Source: Salipiger bermudensis
Lineage (GTDB): Bacteria > Pseudomonadota > Alphaproteobacteria > Rhodobacterales > Rhodobacteraceae
DNA: 64,000 bases
Direction of reading: 5' to 3'
Assembly (NCBI RefSeq): GCF_019801965.1
Contig: NZ_JAHVIA010000003.1
Coordinates: forward strand, 62,001-126,000
Each line of letters opens with the position of its first letter. The first letter of the stretch is position 1. Made by a program: the position numbers and the translations under genes. Of this stretch, positions 49,081-61,821 are shown piece by piece. The notes below the pieces were generated by a model that saw nothing but the letters and a program-made list of their open reading frames with translations, was not told where the DNA came from and searched no databases.

Positions 49081-50594
49081 CAGTCGATGAGGCTCTTCCC
49101 GGTCATCTCCTCGGGCTGGTCGAGGTTCATGAGCTGCAGCAGCGTCGGCGCCACGTCGGCGAGCCGGCCGTCATGCACCGTCGCGCCCTCGGGGCCGCCG
49201 AACAGGATCACCGGCACGAGATTGGTGGTGTGGGCGGTGTGCGGCCCGTCGGTGGCCTCGTCCCACATGGTCTCGCAATTGCCGTGATCGGCAATCACCA
49301 CCATCGCCCCGCCGGCCTTCTCCAGCGCCGCGACAACCTTGCCGAGCCCGTCATCAACCGCCTCGCAGGCCTTGATCGCAGCGTCGAGATCGCCGGTATG
49401 GCCGACCATGTCGGGGTTGGCGAAATTGGTGACGATGAGATCGTAGCCGGCCTCGATGGCCTCGACGAATTTCTCTGCCACCTCGGGCTCCGACATCTCG
49501 GGCTGCAGATCGTAGGTCGCCACCTTGGGCGACTTGGGCATGAAGCGGTCCTCGCCCTCCTCCGGGGTCTCCTTGCCGCCGTTGAGGAAGAAGGTGACGT
49601 GCGGATATTTCTCGGTCTCCGCGAGGCGGAACTGGCGCAGCCCGTGCTTGGCCACCCATTCGCCCAGCGTGTTGACGATCTCGCGCTTGGGGTAGGCGGT
49701 GGTCATGTAGGCGTTGTGATCGTCGGAATACTCCACCATGCCGAGCAGCGCCGAGAGCGCGGGCTTGTCGCGCTCGAACCCGTCGAAGCCCGGCTCGCCG
49801 ATGGCCTTGAGGATCTCGCGCGCGCGGTCGGCGCGGAAGTTCATGCAGAAGAAGCCGTCGCCTTCCGCGAGCCCTGTGTAGCCCTCGATCACCGTGGCCG
49901 GGATGAACTCGTCGGTCTTGCCGTTGGCGTAGCTCTGGCTGACGGCGGTCACCGGGTCGGGCGCGGTCTCGCCCCTTGCAAGGATCATCGCCTCATAGGC
50001 CTGCTCGACCCGCTCCCAGCGGTTGTCGCGGTCCATGGCGTAGTAGCGCCCGATAACGGTGCCGATGGAGGCGCCCTCGGGCAGGCTGTCGTTCAGGTCC
50101 TTCACGAAGGCCTCGCCGGATTTCGGCGCCACGTCGCGGCCATCGGTGATCGCGTGGATGACGACCTTGCAGCCGAGATCGGTGAGCATCTTCACACCGG
50201 CCTTGATGTGTTCGATATGGCCATGCACGCCACCATCCGAGACAACGCCCATGACATGCGCGGTGCCGCCGGCCTCGGTGACCTTGGCAGCAAAGGCCTT
50301 GATCGCGTCGTTGTCGAAGAAGGAGCCGTCCTCGATGGCCAGGTCGATCTGGCCGAGATCCATCGCCACCACGCGGCCGGCGCCGATATTGGTGTGGCCC
50401 ACTTCCGAGTTGCCCATCTGCCCCGAGGGCAGGCCCACATCCGGCCCGAAGGTCACCAGCGTGGCATGCGGGCAGGAGGCGTAGAGCTTGTCCATGGTGG
50501 GGGTTTTGGCGAGCTTCGGCGCGTTGAACGCCTCCTCGTCGCGCAGGCCCCAGCCGTCGAGAATGGTCAGGACAACGGGTTTCGGCGTGGTCAT
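49080..50594 (-). CDS. gpmI: 2,3-bisphosphoglycerate-independent phosphoglycerate mutase
   Basis: 504 aa, Mn-dependent glycolytic/gluconeogenic enzyme. N-terminal metal/phosphatase motif LTILDGWGLRD, catalytic Ser in MGNSEVGHTNIG, SDGGVHGHIEH and the C-terminal metal sites VDDGLGKV and VIADHGNCETMWD. First gene of gpmI-envC-ctpA, with TGATG overlap to envC. The ATG lies 9 bases after an AGGAGGG-like site. Confidence 0.97.
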   Translation of the reverse strand: MTTPKPVVLTILDGWGLRDEEAFNAPKLAKTPTMDKLYASCPHATLVTFGPDVGLPSGQMGNSEVGHTNIGAGRVVAMDLGQIDLAIEDGSFFDNDAIKAFAAKVTEAGGTAHVMGVVSDGGVHGHIEHIKAGVKMLTDLGCKVVIHAITDGRDVAPKSGEAFVKDLNDSLPEGASIGTVIGRYYAMDRDNRWERVEQAYEAMILARGETAPDPVTAVSQSYANGKTDEFIPATVIEGYTGLAEGDGFFCMNFRADRAREILKAIGEPGFDGFERDKPALSALLGMVEYSDDHNAYMTTAYPKREIVNTLGEWVAKHGLRQFRLAETEKYPHVTFFLNGGKETPEEGEDRFMPKSPKVATYDLQPEMSEPEVAEKFVEAIEAGYDLIVTNFANPDMVGHTGDLDAAIKACEAVDDGLGKVVAALEKAGGAMVVIADHGNCETMWDEATDGPHTAHTTNLVPVILFGGPEGATVHDGRLADVAPTLLQLMNLDQPEEMTGKSLID

Positions 50595-50789
50595 GTGGGA
50601 GGCCCTCCTGATGCGGTCAGGGCAGGCTTAGCAGGGTTGGGGGGGGATGTGGAGAGGACGCGGCGCCGCGCGGCCGGGATGGTCTTCTTGGCGCTGATGT
50701 TTGCCCAAGGTCGGGTCAGCGGAGCGAGCCGTGAAGGCCCGGGCCGCAGCGCGCGCTTACCGGTCGGATTAACTCAACCTTCGGGCCGG

Positions 50790-51133
50790 TCCGACGCCGG
50801 GTAGAAAGCGGAAGCCGCGCAAACGCCGGACCGTGGTATTGCGCTCTGCCTGTCGAACCTCCTGATTCATCCCGGCCAAATCCTAAAGTCCTCGACACGC
50901 AGCGCTGACGTCACCAAAGCGCCAGTCCGTGAAGCGGGACACGAGATCGCCCCTCCCCCCGAGCCTGCCGGACGCCGGACCAATAGAGCGAGCCGCGCAA
51001 GCGCCGGACCGTGGTTTGGCGCTCTGCCCGCCGAACCTCTCGATTTATCCCGGCCAAATCCGAAGGACCTCGACAGGCAGCGCTGGTGTCACCAAAGCGC
51101 CAGACCGCGGGGACGGTCCGGCGCTTGCGCGGC
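50790..51133. repeat. Duplicated, inverted-repeat-bounded intergenic element
   Basis: Two diverged copies of about 143 bases occur 178 bases apart (shared stretches include GCCGGACCGTGGT, CATCCCGGCCAAATCC-like and GTCACCAAAGCGCCAG). The second copy is bounded by perfect 21-base inverted arms at 50992-51012 and 51113-51133 (GCGCAAGCGCCGGACCGT and its complement). An internal TGGCGCT/AGCGCCA pair adds to the fold. It could be a MITE-like remnant or a structured RNA. No coding capacity is supported. Confidence 0.65.
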
Positions 51134-51180
51134 GCCCTTCGGGCTTGATTCCGCGCTGGGGCGTTGTTCGGACGTAAGAA

Positions 51181-51204
51181 AGGCGGGACGTTTCCGCCCC
51201 GCCT
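51181..51204 (-). terminator. Intrinsic terminator after carB
   Basis: On the minus strand AGGCGGGGCG-GAAA-CGTCCCGCCT (10-bp stem with one G-T pair, GAAA tetraloop) is followed by TTCTTACG. It lies 108 bases past the carB stop. Confidence 0.7.
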
Positions 51205-51311
51205 CATCTTAATTTCCTTCGCAAACGACCTTAAGAGGCGTTTCACTCCAAGTGTTCTGATCCATGAAGCGCCCCGTTTGGCGTCGCTTCACCTAGCTTC
51301 CGTTCGGGGCT

Positions 51312-54644
<3,333 letters not shown>

Positions 54645-55359
54645 GTCTCGACCTCTGACTTGAGCGTATTCCGGGGCGTTTCAGGCGGGCACGGCAAAGC
54701 GGCGGAGAGAGTCGCTGCTGCCCGCAAATTGTCGTGCGTTATAGAGATCGGAAGGCGCGCTGCAACCCCATACCGTTCGCGCTGTCGCGGGCCGGCGCGA
54801 AGAATTTTCGGACGAAAATTCTTGCCGCCTGACGTAGGGGCCGCCGGCACCGCGGCGATCGGGCAAGGCGCACCGCCTGAGCGCGAGCCGGAGGCCGAAG
54901 GCACTCTTGGAGCCCCGCTCGAAAGTTGCTTCACCGGCAACGAGATAGACGCGCCCGAGCCGGAAGGCGCGCAGCACACGCCGCGCGCGCAGCTCCGGTA
55001 GCGCTGCCGTGAAACGGGTACGGTCTGCGACCATGCCGCGCGTCGCAGGCCCCGCCCTTGGCCATTGTCTCGTCGATCGCACCGCCGGAGACTCCCGGAG
55101 ATGTCGCCACGCCGGACGCAGGGCACGGCGGGCCACCAAGGGGCGGCGGTCAGATGCAACGCATCGCGCCGAGCTCACGCAAGGGCGATTCCCTCCCCCG
55201 AGAACGGCGCCCCAAGCATCCCGAAACCGGCCCCGGATCACGGCCAGGACCGCCCCTGCCGGGTTTTCGCCAAGATAGCGGCCCCATTCCCTTGACTTCC
55301 GGGCCTCCGCGCGGTGTATCGGCGCCTAACTTTCCAGCATCTTCCAAAGGGCTCCCGAT
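54645..55359. other. 715-base gap, carB / aspS
   Basis: Divergent promoters of carB and aspS lie here. A long open frame on the minus strand (54681-55241) has no recognisable domain and Arg/Ala-rich shadow-like composition, so I do not call it. The only clear structure is the hairpin at 54800-54823. Confidence 0.5.
54800..54823. repeat. AT-rich palindrome with GGAC loop (orphan)
   Basis: Perfect 10-bp stem AAGAATTTTC-GGAC-GAAAATTCTT. It shares TTTTCGGACGAAAA with the terminator hairpin at 39494-39519, but no gene I can support ends here. It may be a repeat-family member or the terminator of an unrecognised transcript. Confidence 0.6.
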
Positions 55360-57141
55360 ATGCACGCCTACCGCACGCACACCTGCGCCGCGCTGACCAA
55401 GGAGAACGTCGGCGAGACCGTCCGTCTCTCGGGCTGGGTCCACCGCATCCGCGATCACGGCGGCATCCTGTTCATCGACCTGCGCGACCATTACGGCATG
55501 ACGCAGGTGCTCTGCGATCCCGACAGCCCGGTCTTCGCCGAGGTCGAGAAAGTCCGCTCCGAATGGTGCATCCGCATCGACGGCACCGTGAAGGCGCGTG
55601 ACGCCGATCTGGTAAACCCCAAGCTGCCCACCGGCGAGATCGAAGTCTTCGTGCGCGACATCGAGGTGCTCGGCACCGCGAAGGAGCTGCCGCTGATGGT
55701 CTTCGGCGAGCAGGAATACCCCGAGGAAACCCGCCTGCGCTATCGCTACCTCGACCTGCGCCGCGAGGAGATGCAGCGCTCGATGACCCTGCGCTCCGAC
55801 GTCGTCGCCTCGATGCGCCGCCGCATGTGGGACAAGGGCTTCCGCGAGTACCAGACGCCGATCATCACCGCCTCGTCGCCCGAGGGCGCGCGCGACTTCC
55901 TGGTGCCGAGCCGTCTGCACCCGGGCAAGTTCTACGCGCTGCCGCAGGCGCCGCAGCTGTTCAAGCAGCTGATCATGGTGTCGGGCTTCGACAAGTATTT
56001 CCAGATCGCCCCCTGCTTCCGCGACGAGGATCCGCGCGCCGACCGCTCGCCCACCGATTTCTACCAGCTCGACATGGAGATGAGCTTCGTCTCCCAGCAG
56101 GACGTGTTCGACACGATCTCGCCGGTGATCGCGGGCGTCTTTGAAGAGTTCGGCGAGGGCGCCAAGGTCGACGATCCCGCGAGCTGGCCGCAGATCCCCT
56201 ATAACGAGGCGGCGCTGAAATACGGCACCGACAAGCCCGACCTGCGCAACCCGATCGAGATGCAGGACGTCTCCGAGCATTTCCGCGGCTCCGGCTTCGC
56301 GATCTTCGCCAAGCTGCTCGAGCAGGACGGCACCGAGATCCGCGCCATCCCCGCCCCCACCGGCGGCTCGCGCAAGTTCTGCGACCGGATGAACGCCTTC
56401 GCCCAGAAAGAGGGTCTGCCCGGCATGGGCTACATCTTCTGGCGCGACCAGGGCGAGGGCCTCGAGGCCGCCGGCCCGCTGGCCAAGAACATCGGCCCCG
56501 AGCGCACCGAGGCGATCCGCCAGCAGCTGGGCCTCGGCGTCGGCGACGCGGCGTTCTTCCTCGGCGGCAAGGCGGCGAGCTTCCAGCGCGTCGCCGGCAA
56601 AGCCCGCGACGTGATCGGCGAGGAGCTCGGCCTGACCGAGAAGAACCGCTTCGCCTTCGCCTGGATCGTCGACTTCCCGATCTACGAGAAGGACGAGGAA
56701 ACCGGCGCGATCGATTTCGAGCACAACCCGTTCTCCATGCCGCAGGGCGGGGCCGAGGCGCTCGAGGGCGACCCGCTGGCGGTCAAAGGCTACCAGTACG
56801 ACCTCGCCTGCAACGGCTACGAGCTGGTTTCGGGCGCGATCCGGAACCACAAGCCCGAGGTCATGCTGAAGGCCTTCGAAATCGCCGGCTACGGCGAGGA
56901 CGAGGTCAAGAAACGCTTCGCCGGCCTCTACACCGCGTTCCAGTACGGCGCCCCGCCGCACGGGGGCTGCGCCGCCGGCATCGACCGCATCGTGATGCTG
57001 CTGGCCGGCACCTCGAACATCCGCGAGGTCATCATGTTCCCGATGAACCAGCGCGCCGAGGACCTGATGATGCAGGCCCCTTCCGAGCCGAGCTCGGACC
57101 AGCTCATGGAGCTGTCGCTGCGGGTGATCCCGCAGGAGTGA
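55360..57141 (+). CDS. aspS: Aspartate-tRNA ligase
   Basis: 593 aa class II synthetase. N-terminal OB-fold anticodon-binding domain ([20 protein letters not shown]), class II motif 2 ([20 protein letters not shown]), bacterial-type insertion (about 290-420) and motif 3 ([16 protein letters not shown]). Many alphaproteobacterial AspRS also charge tRNA-Asn for GatCAB; this cannot be decided here. Followed by a strong terminator at 57164. Confidence 0.97.
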   Translation: MHAYRTHTCAALTKENVGETVRLSGWVHRIRDHGGILFIDLRDHYGMTQVLCDPDSPVFAEVEKVRSEWCIRIDGTVKARDADLVNPKLPTGEIEVFVRDIEVLGTAKELPLMVFGEQEYPEETRLRYRYLDLRREEMQRSMTLRSDVVASMRRRMWDKGFREYQTPIITASSPEGARDFLVPSRLHPGKFYALPQAPQLFKQLIMVSGFDKYFQIAPCFRDEDPRADRSPTDFYQLDMEMSFVSQQDVFDTISPVIAGVFEEFGEGAKVDDPASWPQIPYNEAALKYGTDKPDLRNPIEMQDVSEHFRGSGFAIFAKLLEQDGTEIRAIPAPTGGSRKFCDRMNAFAQKEGLPGMGYIFWRDQGEGLEAAGPLAKNIGPERTEAIRQQLGLGVGDAAFFLGGKAASFQRVAGKARDVIGEELGLTEKNRFAFAWIVDFPIYEKDEETGAIDFEHNPFSMPQGGAEALEGDPLAVKGYQYDLACNGYELVSGAIRNHKPEVMLKAFEIAGYGEDEVKKRFAGLYTAFQYGAPPHGGCAAGIDRIVMLLAGTSNIREVIMFPMNQRAEDLMMQAPSEPSSDQLMELSLRVIPQE

Positions 57142-57163
57142 GGCCGCAGGCTTGCGACTGACC

Positions 57164-57190
57164 AAAGGGCGCCTGCGGGCGCCCTTTTTC
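57164..57190 (+). terminator. Intrinsic terminator after aspS
   Basis: Stem AAAGGGCGCC / GGCGCCCTTT (57164-57173, 57178-57187) with a 4-base loop, continuing TTC, giving a five-T run within CCCTTTTTC. 23 bases after the aspS stop. Confidence 0.85.
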
Positions 57191-57394
57191 GTGCCCTGCC
57201 CTGCGCCGCCACGCGGTCGCGCAATTTCACTTGCCAAACCCGCCGGCCCGCAGCATCTTCGCCCCGGGCAGGCGATGGCGTCGCCGGTGCCGCCAAGGCA
57301 TGCCCGAACTCACCTGTCCTGCACGCCGGGACCTTGCTTTGCCACTGCGGCAGGGTCGGGTCCGACCCTCCGCGACTTCAAAGGAGGGCCTCAC

Positions 57395-58597
57395 ATGGAC
57401 CGCCCCGAATTCTACCGTTTCCACCAGGGCGACCGCGTCCTGCCGTTCGCGCCCGAGGAATATGACGCGCGCCTCGAGGGGCTGCGCGCGAGCATGGACA
57501 CCGCCGGTGTCACCGCCTGCGTCTTCACCTCGATGCACAACATCGCCTATTACTCGGGCTTCCTCTATTGCAGCTTCGGCCGCCCCTACGCGCTGGTGGT
57601 GACCGAGACCGAGAGCGTCACGATCAGCGCCGGCATCGACGCCGCGCAGCCCTGGCGCCGCTGCCACGGCGACAACATCACCTATACCGACTGGGCCCGG
57701 AACAACTACTGGCGCGCGATCCGCTCGGTGACCGGCGAGGGCGCGGCCATCGGCTTCGAGGGCGATCACCTGACGCTGGTGCAGCGCGACCTGCTGGAAG
57801 ACTTCCTCAAGCCCTCGGTGACGCTGGACATCGCACCGGCGACGATGCGCCAGCGGATGCACAAGTCCGCCGCCGAGATCGCGCTGATCCGACAGGGCGC
57901 GCAGGTTGCCGATGTCGGCGGCTACGCCATCCGCGAGGCGATCCGCGAGGGCGCGCGCGAGGTCGACATCGCCATGGCCGGACGCGATGCGATGGAACTG
58001 GAGATCGCGAAGCGTTTCCCGGATGCCGAGTACCGCGACACCTGGGTCTGGTTCCAGTCGGGCATCAACACCGACGGTGCCCACAATCCGGTGACCGCGC
58101 GCAAGCTCGCACGCGGCGACATCCTGTCGCTCAACACCTTCCCGATGATCTCGGGCTATTACACGGCGCTGGAACGCACGCTCTTCGTCGGCGAGGTCGA
58201 CGACGCGTCCCTGAAGATCTGGGAGGCCAACGTGGCGGCGCATGAATACGGCATGTCGCTCCTGAAGCCCGGGGTAAGCTGCGCCGAGGTCACTAGGGCG
58301 ATCAACGCCTTCTTCGCCGAGCGCGACCTGCTGCAATACCGCACCTTCGGCTACGGCCACTCCTTCGGCGTGCTGTCGCATTACTATGGCCGGGAGGCCG
58401 GGCTCGAGCTGCGCGAGGATATCGACACGGTGCTCGAGCCCGGCATGGTGATCTCGATGGAGCCGATGCTGACCCTCCCCGAGGGCACGCCCGGTGCCGG
58501 CGGTTACCGGGAGCACGACATCCTGGTGATCACCGAAACCGGCAACGACAACATCACCGGCTATCCCTACGGCCCGGCGTTCAACGTGGTCGGCTGA
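57395..58597 (+). CDS. Creatinase (creatine amidinohydrolase), M24 fold
   Basis: 400 aa from the ATG at 57395, set by AAGGAGG at 57380. Hydrolyses creatine to sarcosine and urea. The sequence follows Pseudomonas creatinase closely as I recall it: SMHNIAYYSGFLYCSFGRP, IDAAQPWRR, FQSGINTDGAHNPVT with the catalytic-position His230, and FGYGHSFGVLSHYYGREAG. These motifs distinguish it from Xaa-Pro peptidases of the same fold. Monocistronic between aspS and a REP-like pair. Urea released would be a substrate for urease or export; the urt importer at the window start is a thematic neighbour only. Confidence 0.9.
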   Translation: MDRPEFYRFHQGDRVLPFAPEEYDARLEGLRASMDTAGVTACVFTSMHNIAYYSGFLYCSFGRPYALVVTETESVTISAGIDAAQPWRRCHGDNITYTDWARNNYWRAIRSVTGEGAAIGFEGDHLTLVQRDLLEDFLKPSVTLDIAPATMRQRMHKSAAEIALIRQGAQVADVGGYAIREAIREGAREVDIAMAGRDAMELEIAKRFPDAEYRDTWVWFQSGINTDGAHNPVTARKLARGDILSLNTFPMISGYYTALERTLFVGEVDDASLKIWEANVAAHEYGMSLLKPGVSCAEVTRAINAFFAERDLLQYRTFGYGHSFGVLSHYYGREAGLELREDIDTVLEPGMVISMEPMLTLPEGTPGAGGYREHDILVITETGNDNITGYPYGPAFNVVG

Positions 58598-58606
58598 GAC
58601 CGGATC

Positions 58607-58717
58607 GGGGGCGCTGCCCCCGTCCGCGTGGGGCGCGGACTCCCCCGGGATATTTTCGGCCAGAAGAAACCGGGGCAAGCGCTCCTGGCTTCTCTTCGTC
58701 AAAAATACTCCCGCCGG
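58607..58717. repeat. REP-like inverted pair (copies 2 and 3)
   Basis: Hairpins GGGGGC-GCT-GCCCCC (58607-58621) and GTCCGCG-TGGGG-CGCGGAC (58622-58640) lead into GGGATATTTTCGGCCAGAAG (from 58648). An inverted partner tract CTTCTCTTCGTCAAAAATAC lies at about 58689-58717. Two elements in opposite orientation between converging genes, same family as 29459-29510. Confidence 0.6.
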
Positions 58718-58851
58718 AGGAAGGCCGGACCTCCCCGTTCGCACCGGATCCCGGCAAAGGCGTCAGGCCGGCCAGGACCGTGAGCCGCCACCGCGAGGTG
58801 GCGGCGAGGCAACCAGTGCGGCCGCAAGGTCGCGCCGCCTGGCAGGAGGGC

Positions 58852-59220
58852 TCAGCCGCGCTCGAGCATCCGGCCAAGGCCGCGACCGCCGAGGATGTGC
58901 ACGTGCAGATGCGGCACCTCCTGGACGCCGTTCTCGCCGGCATTCGAGATCATCCGGAAGCCGTCGGCCTCGACCCCCTTCATCGCGCAGACCTTCGCGA
59001 TGGCGCGGGTGTAGTCGATGATCTCCGCATCCGAAGCGTTGGCGGCGAAATCGTCGTAGGTCACGTAGGCGCCCTTGGGGATCACAAGCACGTGGATCGG
59101 CGCCTGCGGCCGGATGTCGTTGAAGGCGAGGCTGTGCTCGGTCTCGAGCACGGTATCATTGGGGATCTCTCCCCGCAGGATCTTGGCGAAGATGTTCTGG
59201 GGGTCGTAGGTGTAGGCCAT
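58852..59220 (-). CDS. HIT family nucleotide hydrolase (HinT-like)
   Basis: 122 aa. The histidine triad HLHVH (in VPHLHVHILGGRGLG) and N-terminal IFAKILRGEIPNDTVLE are typical of the HinT purine-nucleotide phosphoramidase branch. Normal length, cytosolic. Lies 7 bases downstream of the glycosyltransferase gene on the same strand and may be cotranscribed, although a functional link is not obvious. Confidence 0.93.
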   Translation of the reverse strand: MAYTYDPQNIFAKILRGEIPNDTVLETEHSLAFNDIRPQAPIHVLVIPKGAYVTYDDFAANASDAEIIDYTRAIAKVCAMKGVEADGFRMISNAGENGVQEVPHLHVHILGGRGLGRMLERG

Positions 59221-59227
59221 TCTATCC

Positions 59228-60805
59228 TCAATCGACGAACAGGTTTTCGGTGTTGGCGAGCGTGCGGGCGGTATCCTCGGGCAGGCTCAGGAAGGCCGCG
59301 AGGGCCCGCGCGTTGACATCGGGCGGATCGATCTCGCGCATGCGCAGGTGATTGTCGAACTGGGCGTCGCGGATGCGGTCGCTCTCGTGCAGCATGTCGT
59401 TGCGCAGCGTCGGCAGCAAGCGGTTCAGCGTCTCCGTTGGCGTCCGCTCGCCCGCCAGCCCGGCCCGCATCGCGTGGCCCCGGAGATATGCGTCGCTGAA
59501 CTGGCACTCGATCTCGAGCAGGCGCGACACCGACCGGTCGCGGCAGAAATCCTCGAGCAGGTCGAGATTCTGCGGATCTAGGCAGATCACCAGCCGCTCG
59601 CTCTCGTAGAACTCGAACAGCATGCGCATCATCGCGCGCCGGTGGCGATGGCGCTTGCTCATGCTTGACTGGATACCGCCGAGATCGGGCAGCTCGCAGC
59701 CCTCCTCGTTGAACAGGTACTCGATGCAGGGAATGTTGGTCTGCGCCCGGATGCGCTCGGCCAGGCGCTTGGCCACGTGCCACTTCTTGCACACCACGAT
59801 CAGCAGCTCGCGCTCGCGCCCCAGCGAGCTCTCGGCCTCCCAGAAGCGCGGCGCGAAGCGGCGTCCGATCCGCCCCTTGCCGGTCAGGAAGCGAAACAGC
59901 GACTGGCCCTCGTTGGAAATCTGGTAGCTTACCCCCTCGGAGGCATAGAGCACGCCCAGGCGCCGCTTGAGCTCATGCGCCTCCGGGCTGATCTTGCGGG
60001 CGAAGAGGTAATCCTGCGCCAGCAGCAGATCGTAGTGGTCGTTGTAGAACACCACCGGCATGCCGTAATCGGTGAACATCAGGAAGGTCAGCGAGCGGCT
60101 GTCGATCTCGCGCTCCGGCACAAGATGGCGCACCAGCGTTTGGAAGAAGGTCTCGTCGGGGATCCAGGTGCTGCGGAAGAAGCGCAGCACGTCGGGCCTG
60201 TCGCGGCAGAAGGCGAGCATCGCCTCGATGCTGCGCCGGCGCAGGCACCACCATTGCGAGCCGATCATCACCTCGATATCCGCCGGGATTCGGCGCGTCA
60301 GGCCGAGCCGCTTCTGAAGCTCGAACATCGCGTAGAAGCGCTTCTTCTGGGTGCGCTCGTTGAACCAGTGACGGTAGACCAGCCGCTCCTCCTTCCAACC
60401 TGTCTTGATCCAGTCGGAATGGAAGTAATCGAAGCTCTCGATGTAATCGACGTCGCGCCGGTCGAGGAAGTCATGCGCGTATTCGGCCGATTTGATCGCC
60501 ATGCAATCGCCCGAGAGCATGTAGAAATGCGACGCACGCGGAAACGCCTCTGCCGCCGTCTCGATGGCGTTCAGCGTCGCCTGCACGAGGCTCCACTCGC
60601 CCCAGCCGCATTTCACCCGACGCTTGGCGAAGGCCACGCTGGGATTGTCGGCCAGTGCGCTGCGGATCTTGTCGTAATCGGCTTGCGAGGCGCGGGCGTC
60701 GAAATGGATCGCCATGTAATCGCCCACGGCGGTCAGGCTCTGCGCCTGCTTGATGACGGCGTCAGGATCCTTGTGACACAGGAGGATGAAGGCAATCTTT
60801 GCCAT
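59228..60805 (-). CDS. Core-2/I-branching-type N-acetylglucosaminyltransferase, two-domain
   Basis: 525 aa from the ATG at 60805 (MAKIAFILLCHKDPDAVIKQ). Residues 1-290 match the beta-1,6-N-acetylglucosaminyltransferase-like GT14 group (ILLCHKDP, HFYMLSGDCMAIKS, MIGSQWWCLRRRSIEAML, WIPDETFFQTLV). The rest is a second domain (about 300-525) of a type attached to such enzymes in Rhodobacteraceae (DUF5927/5928-like). Probably acts on a surface polysaccharide. Divergent from a sulfotransferase, which supports a shared glycan-modification role. Confidence 0.82.
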   Translation of the reverse strand: MAKIAFILLCHKDPDAVIKQAQSLTAVGDYMAIHFDARASQADYDKIRSALADNPSVAFAKRRVKCGWGEWSLVQATLNAIETAAEAFPRASHFYMLSGDCMAIKSAEYAHDFLDRRDVDYIESFDYFHSDWIKTGWKEERLVYRHWFNERTQKKRFYAMFELQKRLGLTRRIPADIEVMIGSQWWCLRRRSIEAMLAFCRDRPDVLRFFRSTWIPDETFFQTLVRHLVPEREIDSRSLTFLMFTDYGMPVVFYNDHYDLLLAQDYLFARKISPEAHELKRRLGVLYASEGVSYQISNEGQSLFRFLTGKGRIGRRFAPRFWEAESSLGRERELLIVVCKKWHVAKRLAERIRAQTNIPCIEYLFNEEGCELPDLGGIQSSMSKRHRHRRAMMRMLFEFYESERLVICLDPQNLDLLEDFCRDRSVSRLLEIECQFSDAYLRGHAMRAGLAGERTPTETLNRLLPTLRNDMLHESDRIRDAQFDNHLRMREIDPPDVNARALAAFLSLPEDTARTLANTENLFVD

Positions 60806-60989
60806 TGAGGGAACCGTCTGCCCTAATTTTGGCCGCTCCACTCCGTTGATAAAGCCGAACGGGCGTTGAAGAAACCGGGTTTGTCTGATTTTTTGCGATC
60901 ACAGGCGCATAACAATTCATCAGGCGTTGGCGCACGACGCGTCGTGAACAGGCTGCGCGACCAAGGCGCGCATACGGGAGGCAGGGCAG

Positions 60990-61808
60990 ATGGGGTTTCC
61001 GGGCACGTGGATGACCGAAAGCGAGAGCGTGGTGTATCGGGTGGTGCCGAAATGCGCCTGCTCGACGATCGGCCAGATCATGTATTACTCCGATCACGGC
61101 CGGTTCTATGACGGCGATATCCATGACGCGCAGGAAGGCCTGCACAAATGGGGGCGCGACGACAGCCAGCCGATCATCCGGGCCAACGTGAAAACCCACG
61201 CCTCCTATGCCTTCAGCTGCGTGCGCAACCCCTACACCCGCGTGCTCTCGAGCTTCTTCGACAAGATCTGCGGCATCCAGCGCAACGGCAAGCGCTACCG
61301 CGGCAATCTGGTGCCGCTTCTGGTGCAGAAATACGGCATCGAGGTTGGCGGCGAGGACGGCAAGGACGAGTTCGATCAGGTCCGCAGCTTCCGCCGCTTC
61401 CTGCTCTTCGTGCGCGATACCATCCGCTGGCGCCGCCCGATGGAGCCCGACATCCACTGGTCGGCGGTCTCGGGCCATGTCTCGACCTTCATCGTCAATG
61501 GCGGGCGCTACGACCAGATCTTCTGGACCGAGAAGTTCAATGACGGCATGCAGGCGGTGCTCGACAACATCCGCACGCCGCACGCGGTCGATCTTTCGGC
61601 GATCCCGCGTTTCAACGAGTCCGAGGGCCACGGACCAAAGCGGCTGCATCCGGTGGAGGACTATTTCGACGACCTGTCGATGCATCTGGTCTACGAGATC
61701 TACAAGCGCGACTTCGAGCTCTTCAAATACGATTTCGAAAACCCGGCCAACAAGCTGCCGATCGGCGAGATCGACCTCGACGAGGTGCACGCCAAGCTCG
61801 GCGACTGA
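60990..61808 (+). CDS. Sulfotransferase family protein
   Basis: 272 aa. The PAPS-binding motifs of the carbohydrate sulfotransferase (Sulfotransfer_2) family are visible: VPKCACST at 19-26 (5'-phosphosulfate loop) and CVRNPYTRVLSSF at 77-89 (3'-phosphate loop). No signal peptide, so cytoplasmic. The ATG follows GGGAGGCAGGG. Divergent from a GlcNAc-transferase gene and followed by an acyltransferase on the opposite strand, suggesting sulfation of an exported glycan; the acceptor is unknown. Confidence 0.85.
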   Translation: MGFPGTWMTESESVVYRVVPKCACSTIGQIMYYSDHGRFYDGDIHDAQEGLHKWGRDDSQPIIRANVKTHASYAFSCVRNPYTRVLSSFFDKICGIQRNGKRYRGNLVPLLVQKYGIEVGGEDGKDEFDQVRSFRRFLLFVRDTIRWRRPMEPDIHWSAVSGHVSTFIVNGGRYDQIFWTEKFNDGMQAVLDNIRTPHAVDLSAIPRFNESEGHGPKRLHPVEDYFDDLSMHLVYEIYKRDFELFKYDFENPANKLPIGEIDLDEVHAKLGD

Positions 61809-61821
61809 GCGCGGCAGAGGC

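Larger units (their letters stand above)
50595..51311. other. 717-base intergenic region with repeats
   Basis: No gene is supported. It holds the gpmI promoter region, a diverged direct duplication (about 50790-50932 and 50968-51110), a 21-bp perfect inverted repeat bounding the second copy, and the carB terminator at 51181. Confidence 0.6.

Noticed and set aside
50790-51133. CRISPR-like repeat reading of the gpmI/carB intergenic repeats
   Set aside because: Only two long diverged copies, no short identical repeats with equal spacers, and no cas genes.
54681-55241. A 186-codon minus-strand open frame between carB and aspS
   Set aside because: Arg/Ala-rich, no domain, ends with the palindrome inside the frame, and two other frames are equally open. 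Possibly a remnant, but unsupported.
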